Shown here: in pieces, positions 5,901 to 11,887 of the stretch
How positions within the stretch are numbered: the stretch's first letter is position 1
Layout of the letters: the number at the start of each line of letters is the position of its first letter
Assembly: GCA_902783935.1 (NCBI GenBank)
Contig: CACZTA010000226.1
Span: 1 to 11,887 of the forward strand
Length of the DNA: 11,887 bases
Source of the DNA: an uncultured Lachnospiraceae bacterium
GTDB taxonomy: Bacteria > Bacillota > Clostridia > Lachnospirales > Lachnospiraceae
Reading direction: 5' to 3'
Notes under the pieces: model-generated
Databases searched by the model: none
The model's input: the letters and a program-made list of their open reading frames with translations, nothing else
What the model was told of the DNA's origin: nothing
Position numbers and translations under genes: made by a program

Positions 5901-7145
5901 TTATGATTCAGCCAGTTTCAGTGCGGTTTCCTGCAGGCCGTCCAGAGCTTCCTGTGCGGTCTTCTGACCGAGCAGCACCAGCTGGATCTCGGCCTGCATG
6001 GAGGTGGAGAGCTCATTGTAGTAAGGAACCATCGGACGGTTCACGATGTAATCGAACTGTATCTGGGAAGCGGCGACCACTTCTTCGCCGGCGGTTTCTT
6101 TCACCTGCGCGTCTTCATAAAGGCTCTTCCAGATCGGCAGGGCGTTTGCGCAGTATTTGGCCTGCATTTCTTTAGAGGCAAGGAACAGCATGTATTCCCA
6201 GGCTTCATCCGGATGCGTGCTGCCGGCTGTGATCATGAGCGGCATTCCGCCGTTCACGGTTGCGCTTTCAGCTTTGTCCGTGCCGGGGATCGGCGTGATG
6301 ACGCCCTGACCCGCGACGGAGGACTGGCTCTCGTCGTTCATGGAAGCATACTGATAGGTCCAGTTAATGGCGAAGACTGCATTTCCCGCCGCAAAGGTGG
6401 ACAGCACGTCGTCCTCGATCATTTCAAGGCTCTTCGGATTGCAGAGGCCGTCCGCAAGGGTGGAAGCCATGAAGTCGAGGGCTGCCACATTCTCTTCGCT
6501 GTTCAGGGTGGGCTGGTTGTTCTCATCTACAAATGCGCCGCCAAATGAACCGGCAATGCAGGTGTAGTCACAGATCAGGCATTCCGCCTGTGCATAGCAG
6601 CCAACGATCGGATATTCGCAGATGCCGGCTTCCTTGACGGCTTTTGCGTCTTCGATCAGGGCATCCCAGGTCGCGGGCACTTCGTCGATGCCGGCCTGGC
6701 TGAGGAGTTCTTTGTTGACGAACATGTATTTTACGTCGTTCAGCCAGGGCATGCCGTAGTATTTGCCCTCATATCTGGTGGCATCCAGGGCGCCCTGATA
6801 GATGTCATCAAGATCCAATGCCTCAACCTTGTCGGTCACGTCCAGGACCAGTCCCGCTTTTGCAAACTGCGCAGGCCAGATGCAGTCGCCGAGAATGACG
6901 TCGTAGCCGCCGCTCGTCGCGGATGTAAGGATCTTCGGAGCAAGTTCTTCATAGGCTACGAAGGTGGGATTGACCGCAATGCCGGTCTCTGCCGTAAAGG
7001 CCTCTGTCATTGCTGTTACGTCGTCTTCGCTGTAGCCGGCCTGTTTCATGAACAGGGCATTCAGTGTGACATCTTCCGCCATGGCGGGGGTGGCGAGCGT
7101 CAGCATTAAGCTGGCAACCGCTGCAAGTAATACTGCTTTTTTCAT
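5901..7145 (-). CDS. extracellular sugar-binding protein (ABC transporter, family 1)
   Basis: A 414-residue solute-binding protein of the MalE/UgpB-like family 1, expected to deliver a carbohydrate to the adjacent MalF/MalG-type permeases. The signal peptide covers about residues 1-23 (MKKAVLLAAVASLMLTLATP then AMA) with a type I cleavage site; there is no lipobox cysteine. Typical family features follow: MTEAFTAETGIAVNPTFVAYEEL near the N-terminus, GGYDVILGDCIWPAQFAKAGLVLDV in the first lobe, PWLNDVKYMFVNKELL in the hinge region, INWTY near 260, and TAGSTHPDEAWEYMLFLAS near 310-330. The ATG at 7143-7145 has GGAGGG 7 nt upstream. A promoter at 7191-7219 makes this the first gene of the operon. 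The substrate cannot be read from sequence. Confidence 0.92.
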   Translation of the reverse strand: MKKAVLLAAVASLMLTLATPAMAEDVTLNALFMKQAGYSEDDVTAMTEAFTAETGIAVNPTFVAYEELAPKILTSATSGGYDVILGDCIWPAQFAKAGLVLDVTDKVEALDLDDIYQGALDATRYEGKYYGMPWLNDVKYMFVNKELLSQAGIDEVPATWDALIEDAKAVKEAGICEYPIVGCYAQAECLICDYTCIAGSFGGAFVDENNQPTLNSEENVAALDFMASTLADGLCNPKSLEMIEDDVLSTFAAGNAVFAINWTYQYASMNDESQSSVAGQGVITPIPGTDKAESATVNGGMPLMITAGSTHPDEAWEYMLFLASKEMQAKYCANALPIWKSLYEDAQVKETAGEEVVAASQIQFDYIVNRPMVPYYNELSTSMQAEIQLVLLGQKTAQEALDGLQETALKLAES

Positions 7146-7190
7146 AATAAACCCTCCATTCCTCTGTGATTTTTAGTAAAATCTGATAAT

Positions 7191-7219
7191 AGTTTAGTGC
7201 AGGATGGGGGGCGTGTCAA
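7191..7219 (-). promoter_or_regulatory. promoter of the sugar uptake operon
   Basis: On the minus strand a consensus TTGACA (7214-7219) is followed after exactly 17 bp by TAAACT (7191-7196, 4 of 6 to TATAAT). Expected transcript start is near 7184, leaving a leader of about 40 nt with the GGAGGG ribosome binding site. I see no convincing cre or other operator box. The repeat at 7231-7248 lies 11 bp upstream of the -35 element. Confidence 0.65.
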
Positions 7220-7230
7220 TGAGAGGGATT

Positions 7231-7248
7231 CAGGGGGACGGTTCTTTG
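7231..7248 (+). repeat. dispersed repeat copy 2 (CAGGGGGACGGTTCTTTG)
   Basis: Plus-strand copy of the short repeat seen at 2568-2584 on the minus strand, differing by one extra G and one C-to-T change. The change turns a G-C pair into G-U, so the predicted RNA stem is kept on this strand. It lies in the 265-bp gap between the binding protein gene and the phosphatase gene (7146-7410), just upstream of the operon promoter. Apart from the promoter and this repeat I see nothing else in that gap, including no convincing terminator for the phosphatase gene. Confidence 0.6.
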
Positions 7249-7410
7249 ATCGTCGGATTTTAGATCCAGTACAGTATCCTCCGATCAATCCGCTGATTAA
7301 AACAAAAAGCAAGATTTTGGACACGCTACTCACAGACCTTTCTCTGCATGCAGCCAAAAAGAATAAATGCAAGGCACAAGTACCACAATAAAATTATGCC
7401 GACCTGCCAT

Positions 7411-9345
7411 TCAGCCGGTTCTGAAGTCTGTTCCTTTGTATTCCAGACACATCATTGTCAAATCATCAAACTGTTCACTATCGCCAACAAAAGCATCCAC
7501 AGTTTCTTTCACTTTTTTGAGTATTGCCTCCGGGCTTTCATCAGCACAGGTATTCAGTGCTCTCACCATACGTTCCGTTCCGAACATCTCATTGCTGCTG
7601 TTCGTCGCTTCAGGAACACCGTCCGTATAGACAAAAATCTTATCTCCCGGAGACAGCTGAAGCTCATACTCTTTGTAATGCACATTTTCCATGCCGCCTA
7701 CTACAAAGCCGTGTCTGTCTTTATACAGTTCAAAACAGCAGTGTGTTTTCTTAAGAACCGGGTATTCATGCCCTGCATTTGCTACAGTCAGTCTGCCGGT
7801 TGAAATCTCCAGAATTCCAATCCAGATTGTGATAAACATTTCCGCCTGATTATTATCGCAGAGTGCTTCGTTCGTCTTTTCCAGGATCCTGCTTACATTG
7901 CGCTCTGACCTCGCAAAATCTTCCAGAATTCTCTTGGAAATCATCATGAACAGAGCACCAGGTATACCCTTTCCGCTGACATCTGCAATCAGCAGGCATA
8001 AATGATCATCATCAAGTAAGTAATAGTCATAAAAATCTCCGCCAACATCCCGCGCAGGATTCATGCTTGCGAAAAGATCAATTTCTTTCCGTTCCGGAAA
8101 CGGTGGAAAAATGTGTGGCAGCGCACTCCTTTGGATCTCTTTTGCAGTGGTCAGTTCCTGTACAATACGTTCCTGTTCTTTAATCTTATTCTCCTGCTCC
8201 ATCTGTTCCCGCTCCATCCGGCGGATTGTATCCATCTGATGATTCAGAGCCAGACTGGTCCTGTCGATCTCCTGATGCATTGTTTCAAATTCATTGATCG
8301 TGAAAGGGTCAGCTGCGATAGGATCCAGTTCACCTTTTCCCATGCGGACAATCCCATTTAGCAATGTATTGAACTGACGCATGAATTTCTTCAGCCAGAA
8401 TTCATAGATTGCCAGACCAACCAGGAATATAACCCCGGCAATAATAGCTACTCTCTGGCGAACGAGCCGGATGACCTGCTCATACGCCTCCATGGACACT
8501 TCACGCACCAGTGTCCATTCGGGAGAAGTCATCGTCATGGAAAAAGCACAGACCGAATGGCCGTCTTCATCTTTGAAAATCGTTTCACTGTTACTTTCGC
8601 TGATCAGTCGTTCCGGGTTCAGGCAGGTATTATTCCCTGTATGGTAGATTTCTGATTGATCCGCTGAAAAAAGATGCCATGTACTTTCTCCATCCTGAAG
8701 GATGCTGAAGTGTTTATTAAAGATGGATTCATCCATGAGCATAAGCGCATAGAGTTCCCCGTAATTCGCATTTACGGATTTCCATGAAGCAATCATAATA
8801 TGCTGCGGCATATTGTCACTGTCAAATCCGTATATCGAAACACCGGATACAGGACCTGACCAGATGGTCTGTCCAAGAGGCGCATCCAGGATTTGTGATC
8901 TCATTTCCTCAGAAAGAGGGTTCAGCTGCGGATCATCCAGAAAGAAGTTACCTTCTGGAAGAGTTCCGAAAAGACTTCCGTCCGGTTTCATGAAAAGCAG
9001 GCCGTATATGCCATCCTGCAGCGCAACCGCTCTCCTCAGATAATCCTGGCATCTGATTCTGGCATGGATCAGTTCTGCAGCACCAGAGTATCGATGACCT
9101 GCATATGAAAAAACTGCTTCTTCCGACATGATTCTCGTAGTCGCCTCGATCGATTCATTGATCATAGGCGGGATTGAACGGGAAACAAGTTCGAAGCCTG
9201 AAGCGTTCTTCTCCTGTTCCTGCTGAAGGATCATTTTTATATAAGCGCGGGAAAAGAGCGTTGTCAGCAGTACGACAATGGTAAGCATCATTAGAAACAC
9301 CGGCAGCAGCATACGGATGCGGAGTGATGAAAACTTTATTTTCAT
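7411..9345 (-). CDS. membrane RsbU-like PP2C serine phosphatase with extracytoplasmic sensor domain
   Basis: A 644-residue signalling protein. Order of parts: transmembrane helix at about 12-33; extracytoplasmic sensor of about 260 residues (35-295, dCache-like in size, unrecognised in sequence); second helix at about 298-318; HAMP-like linker 318-370; coiled coil 370-402 rich in Glu, Gln, Met and Lys; then a PPM/SpoIIE-type phosphatase domain from AKEIQRSALP (401-410) to the C-terminus. Metal-binding aspartates are all present: VGGDFYD (D437), IADVSGKG (D455), YTDGVPEA (D575) and QFDDLT (D627/D628), so it should be active. Such enzymes usually dephosphorylate a STAS-domain anti-anti-sigma protein; no such partner or anti-sigma kinase is encoded in this window. 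ATG 9343-9345 overlaps the stop of the upstream binding protein by ATGA and has GGAGGTGA at good spacing. Confidence 0.92.
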   Translation of the reverse strand: MKIKFSSLRIRMLLPVFLMMLTIVVLLTTLFSRAYIKMILQQEQEKNASGFELVSRSIPPMINESIEATTRIMSEEAVFSYAGHRYSGAAELIHARIRCQDYLRRAVALQDGIYGLLFMKPDGSLFGTLPEGNFFLDDPQLNPLSEEMRSQILDAPLGQTIWSGPVSGVSIYGFDSDNMPQHIMIASWKSVNANYGELYALMLMDESIFNKHFSILQDGESTWHLFSADQSEIYHTGNNTCLNPERLISESNSETIFKDEDGHSVCAFSMTMTSPEWTLVREVSMEAYEQVIRLVRQRVAIIAGVIFLVGLAIYEFWLKKFMRQFNTLLNGIVRMGKGELDPIAADPFTINEFETMHQEIDRTSLALNHQMDTIRRMEREQMEQENKIKEQERIVQELTTAKEIQRSALPHIFPPFPERKEIDLFASMNPARDVGGDFYDYYLLDDDHLCLLIADVSGKGIPGALFMMISKRILEDFARSERNVSRILEKTNEALCDNNQAEMFITIWIGILEISTGRLTVANAGHEYPVLKKTHCCFELYKDRHGFVVGGMENVHYKEYELQLSPGDKIFVYTDGVPEATNSSNEMFGTERMVRALNTCADESPEAILKKVKETVDAFVGDSEQFDDLTMMCLEYKGTDFRTG

Positions 9346-11132
9346 GGAAGTGTCACCTCCGTTCCTGCCCCGTGATTCTTATACTGTTCCGGTGTATAAG
9401 GCTCAATTCCATTCGAAATCTGAGTCTGTCGAACAAGCGGAACGATCACATCAGCCGCCGTATCCCACTTCTGCTTATAGATTGTGAAGACTTCCGGTTC
9501 ACCCATCTCAATCAACGCACGGATCGTATCTTCCCTTATAGAATTGAATTCATCGTCTGTTTCTGCGAGACACAGGTCTACATTAATATCATTCAGCAGT
9601 GATTCCGCCTCTGAAAGAATACGCAGTTGTTCAGGATTCAGGCTGCTCATACATGAGGTAATCGCTTCACCGCAGTCATTGCGAAAATCCAGACCGCCTT
9701 CCTTATACCAGGCATCTGAAGGCAGTTCCACATCATAATATTCGCAGATATCCCGGGAGATATTATCTGTCATAGCAGCAATTTCGTATTCCCGGGAAAT
9801 TGTAGCGAAATCAAGAGGATAGCCGTCCGGATGAAGCACGTTATCCCGCAGGACCGGCCAGCATGAAGAAATGTCACTGTAGCTTCCCCATTGATAATAA
9901 TAGTTGTCAGCCGGGGGATTGCCGGCAGCATATTCCGCAAACTGACTGCTTCCGTATTCCGTCATGCGGGGAACACCTTCCGCATCGTAATCCCAGGTCA
10001 CCCCCTGTTCACCCATCATGGCATCTCTCAGGAAGTACGGATCACACATGTAATTGAACAGCCTGAGCGCCTGCTCCTTGTGCGGGCTGTTTGCTGAAAT
10101 AAACCACATATACTTGGAACCGTTGCCCAGCAGCTGATAAACATTGGTATATTGATTTGCGGCAGCAGTCGGAACTGTGGCATATCCCGCAAGAGTATCC
10201 GGATCCGTTTTAACCTTTTCGCTGTATAGTGAACTCTTTCCATTTACGAGACCGAGATACTGACCACGGGCGCATTTGGCATCATACTGCTCCGAAGTCT
10301 GTGTAAAAGTCTCCAGATCAAAAGAGCCATTTTCTTTTCCGGCTCTGTAGAGCTTGTTGTACCATTCCATACTAGTCCAGAACATGGAATGCTCTGGATC
10401 GGTATACCCGTCAAATATCTCATTTGTGAAGATATTATTCTGATACTTGTAAGCCGCCCAGTAATCAAGGCTGATCTCTGAACGGAAAGCAGTTGCATAA
10501 CCCTGAAAATTTGTGGTGCCGTACAGATATGTAGGATAGCCATCCTCCGTGAAAGGATGATTGGCATGCATCTGCAAAAGAACATTCAGGTAATCATCTT
10601 CGCTGTTGATCGGCGGATAACCAAGTTCTTTATAGTAGTCCCAGCGGACAATATAGCCGCGGTTGTACGGCTTGTTGCTGTTACCAACGCCGTTGTACCC
10701 GATTTTCTGCGGGAAGAAATAAAAACCATCACCATCATTCAGAAGCTGTTTGAATACTTCATATGCCAGTCTCGTTTTCCCTGTTATGAAATTCGGTACA
10801 TATTCCTCCAGATAGGGATCTGCATTAAGTGCTACACCGTTATCCAGAATTGTAGCGAGATTGTTATCTGTAGCTACGATATCCGGAAGATTGCCGTTGG
10901 ATAATCCGGCAGTGTATTCTTCCCGGGACATATGGACATACTTGATTTCCACATCCAGCTGATCCTCCAGATATTTCCAGAGACCAAGCTGATCATCACC
11001 GTCCATCCGGCTTCCGGACCGGTCATTGATATCGCCGATTGTCAGGATAACCCTTTCATCAGCGGCAGCAGAATACGGCAGTATCAAAGCAAGTAATGCA
11101 AATGGCAGCAGAATCGACAGTATTTTTTTCAT
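9342..11132 (-). CDS. large extracellular solute-binding protein coupled to the phosphatase
   Basis: A 596-residue secreted protein of the long family 1 solute-binding type (LplA-like length, versus about 400-450 for MalE types). Signal peptide about 1-24 (MKKILSILLPFALLALILPY, then SAAA before DE) with a type I cleavage site and no lipobox cysteine. Family features: GLWKYLEDQLDVEIKYVHMS then SNGNLPDIVATDN in lobe 1, RWDYYKELGYPPINSEDDYL, and ANSPHKEQALRLFNYMCDPYF in the second half. The C-terminal 100 residues are helical. ATG 11130-11132 has AAGG 5 nt upstream and a promoter at 11176-11184. No permease gene is linked; the only operon partner is the membrane phosphatase, with a 4-bp overlap. 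This suggests a sensing rather than transport role, which is inference. The ligand is unknown. Confidence 0.88.
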   Translation of the reverse strand: MKKILSILLPFALLALILPYSAAADERVILTIGDINDRSGSRMDGDDQLGLWKYLEDQLDVEIKYVHMSREEYTAGLSNGNLPDIVATDNNLATILDNGVALNADPYLEEYVPNFITGKTRLAYEVFKQLLNDGDGFYFFPQKIGYNGVGNSNKPYNRGYIVRWDYYKELGYPPINSEDDYLNVLLQMHANHPFTEDGYPTYLYGTTNFQGYATAFRSEISLDYWAAYKYQNNIFTNEIFDGYTDPEHSMFWTSMEWYNKLYRAGKENGSFDLETFTQTSEQYDAKCARGQYLGLVNGKSSLYSEKVKTDPDTLAGYATVPTAAANQYTNVYQLLGNGSKYMWFISANSPHKEQALRLFNYMCDPYFLRDAMMGEQGVTWDYDAEGVPRMTEYGSSQFAEYAAGNPPADNYYYQWGSYSDISSCWPVLRDNVLHPDGYPLDFATISREYEIAAMTDNISRDICEYYDVELPSDAWYKEGGLDFRNDCGEAITSCMSSLNPEQLRILSEAESLLNDINVDLCLAETDDEFNSIREDTIRALIEMGEPEVFTIYKQKWDTAADVIVPLVRQTQISNGIEPYTPEQYKNHGAGTEVTLP

Positions 11133-11175
11133 ATTGCCTTATCTTCCCCTCAATATCACATGAGAAGTTTTTTAC

Positions 11176-11184
11176 ATTGTAGCA
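11176..11184 (-). promoter_or_regulatory. extended -10 promoter of the binding protein-phosphatase operon
   Basis: On the minus strand TGC TACAAT forms an extended -10 element (TGn then 5 of 6 to TATAAT), ending 44 bp upstream of the ATG at 11132. No good -35 box lies 16-18 bp upstream, which is tolerable for extended -10 promoters. The expected leader is about 37 nt. Confidence 0.4.
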
Positions 11185-11382
11185 CAAGAGTAACAATATA
11201 TGGCGAAGAAAGACCGTCTGGCAATTGGCTGGTCGTTAAGGGTGACGTTTTGGTTTTTCGCCAGATACGGCCGCGCTGCTTCTTTATGTACTGGAACAAA
11301 CCGAATCTAACCCGAGAAGTAACATCGCAGGAGAGTTATCGTTGCCGAGTAACTATGAATGCAGTTATTAATTGGGCAGCAT
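11185..11382. other. unassigned intergenic stretch
   Basis: This is the gap between the binding protein promoter and the hairpin at 11383. The plus strand is open here (11160-11384, 74 codons from an ATG at 11160), with a protein-like second half (NWLVVKGDVLVFRQIRPRC) and a stop right at the hairpin. I recognise no family and see no ribosome binding site at that ATG. It may be the 3' end of a lost gene, but I cannot support a gene call. Confidence 0.3.
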
Positions 11383-11408
11383 AATCCCCGCGTGTTTGCG
11401 CGGGGATT
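11383..11408. terminator. 10-bp perfect hairpin AATCCCCGCG / CGCGGGGATT
   Basis: Left arm 11383-11392, right arm 11399-11408, loop TGTTTG. Very stable, GC-rich with AA/TT at the base. On the plus strand it is followed by TATCTA, a poor T-tract, and on the minus strand by ATGCTG. It most likely terminates whatever once entered from the left on the plus strand. The arms recall the palindrome of type I-E CRISPR repeats, but only one copy exists. Confidence 0.5.
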
Positions 11409-11446
11409 TATCTATGCAGTTGTGAAAGCCAGTTATCAAAAGCATA

Positions 11447-11650
11447 GCTGAGACTCCCCACTGCGCACGGAAAACCTATATTTCCTGTCTGATTGACAAT
11501 GGCATAAACATTAACACCATTCGGAAGTATGTCGGTCACACTGATGAACAGACCACGCTGAAAAACTACGTATATGACCGCTCAACACCTGCAAAGAAAA
11601 TGATGCAGCTGGAGAAAGCTCTTGCAAATGAGAGTGTGACCAAAACATGA
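11447..11650 (+). pseudogene. tyrosine recombinase / phage-type integrase, C-terminal remnant
   Basis: The plus-strand frame ending at TGA 11648-11650 reads AETPHCARKTYISCLIDNG, then INTIRKYVGHTDEQTTLKNY, then VYDRS and a helical tail. This is the C-terminal catalytic region of an integrase: the HxxR box (H-C-A-R), the GHTD histidine box about 26 residues later, and the nucleophile-region tyrosine in TTLKNYVYD. Only about 67 residues remain of the usual 350-400; the frame closes upstream at a TGA (11423-11425), and the N-terminal DNA-binding domains and first catalytic Arg are missing. The remnant points toward the 3' end of the tRNA-Lys gene at 11794, the usual position for an integrase next to its attachment site. 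Family assignment is firm; loss of function is expected. Confidence 0.8.
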
Positions 11651-11740
11651 CTGAAATGCGACCAACGGCTTTGCTGCAGAACATCTTCTTATCACTTTAT
11701 CACAAGCATCCAAAGCCTAAAAAAGGTTGATTTTCAGGCA

Positions 11741-11782
11741 AAAAATAACACTGGCCTGACAGAATAATCTGTCAGGCCAGTG
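11741..11782 (-). terminator. strong intrinsic terminator of tRNA-Lys
   Basis: Perfect 14-bp stem CACTGGCCTGACAG (11749-11762) with CTGTCAGGCCAGTG (11769-11782) and loop AATAAT. On the minus strand the stem is followed by TTATTTTTT (11741-11748). It starts 12 bases past the end of tRNA-Lys. On the plus strand it would also block readthrough from the integrase remnant, although its T-tract is poor in that direction. Confidence 0.9.
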
Positions 11783-11793
11783 CCATACACGCA

Positions 11794-11866
11794 TGCGCCT
11801 CCGGGGACTCGAACCCCGGACACCCTGATTAAGAGTCAGGTGCTCTACCAACTGAGCTAGAAGCGC
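11794..11866 (-). tRNA. tRNA-Lys (anticodon CTT)
   Basis: A complete 73-nt cloverleaf on the minus strand. The acceptor is GCGCTTC paired with GAGGCGC and discriminator A73. The D arm contains AGCTCAGTTGGTAGAGC. Anticodon stem CCTGA/TCAGG encloses loop CTCTTAA, so the anticodon is CTT, reading AAG lysine codons. The T arm is CGGGG TTCGAGT CCCCG. CCA is not encoded; the following bases are TGCGTG. No promoter can be assigned because only 21 bases remain before the window edge. The 3' end faces the integrase remnant, making it a candidate attachment site. Confidence 0.95.
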
Positions 11867-11887
11867 TTTTCACTTTTCGCGTCACTC

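Noticed and set aside
7411..9345. Phosphatase as sporulation SpoIIE itself
   Set aside because: SpoIIE has about ten membrane helices before the phosphatase domain. This protein has two helices, an outside sensor and a HAMP-like linker.
11381..11412. Palindrome resembling a type I-E CRISPR repeat (CCCCGCG...CGCGGGG)
   Set aside because: Only one copy is present, no spacers or second repeat lie within the flanks, and no cas gene is in the window. A terminator-like hairpin is simpler.
11700..11740. Second terminator (GCCT/AGGC with A/T stem) before the tRNA terminator
   Set aside because: The stem needs a bulge and relies on A-T pairs; the adjacent 14-bp hairpin explains termination fully.

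Overview
This window most likely comes from an anaerobic Clostridia-type member of the Bacillota. The evidence is strong AGGAGG-type ribosome binding sites, sigma-70/SigA-like promoters, a sugar importer without its own ATPase, an RsbU-like phosphatase, and Asd remnants that read like clostridial aspartate decarboxylases. No 16S or universal marker is present, so the assignment is an inference. Base composition is uneven: the sugar operon and the 1.7-1.9 kb remnant look GC-rich, while the left end and the right third look AT-richer. Almost every intact gene is on the minus strand.

Layout, left to right. Positions 78-589 hold two small coupled minus-strand genes: an unrecognised 78-residue protein followed by a DUF4160 protein, with a good promoter at 633-662. 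Positions 773-1893 are a gene graveyard. It contains a minus-strand aspartate 4-decarboxylase (asd) remnant that has lost several internal blocks, and a plus-strand remnant of a flavin oxidoreductase whose FAD-binding N-terminal motif is joined directly to its last ~17 residues. A 12-bp hairpin (1909-1937) separates these from the next block. Positions 1939-7219 are a carbohydrate uptake block read leftward from a promoter at 7191-7219: binding protein, internal terminator-like hairpin, MalF-type permease, MalG-type permease, hexokinase-family kinase, then a four-helix membrane protein. No ATPase is encoded here. Two inverted copies of a short repeat with core GGGGACGGTTCT (2568-2584 and 7231-7248) bracket the binding protein-permease-kinase part.

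Positions 7411-11132 hold a second, separate minus-strand operon: a large solute-binding protein whose stop codon overlaps the start of a membrane-anchored RsbU-like PP2C phosphatase with an extracytoplasmic sensor domain. No permease accompanies this binding protein, so it may work as the ligand-sensing half of a signalling pair rather than as a transporter part. This is the most interesting functional idea in the window.

Positions 11133-11887 hold an unexplained stretch, a perfect 10-bp hairpin, the C-terminal remnant of a tyrosine recombinase (plus strand), a very strong terminator, and a tRNA-Lys(CTT) gene on the minus strand whose 3' end faces the recombinase remnant. This is the usual geometry of an integrated element at a tRNA gene, and here it appears decayed.

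Working model (inference): the sugar operon imports an unphosphorylated hexose or oligosaccharide and the hexokinase-family protein phosphorylates the hexose. The binding protein-phosphatase pair senses another extracellular solute and feeds a partner-switching pathway encoded elsewhere. The two ends of the window are zones of mobile-element and pseudogene turnover.
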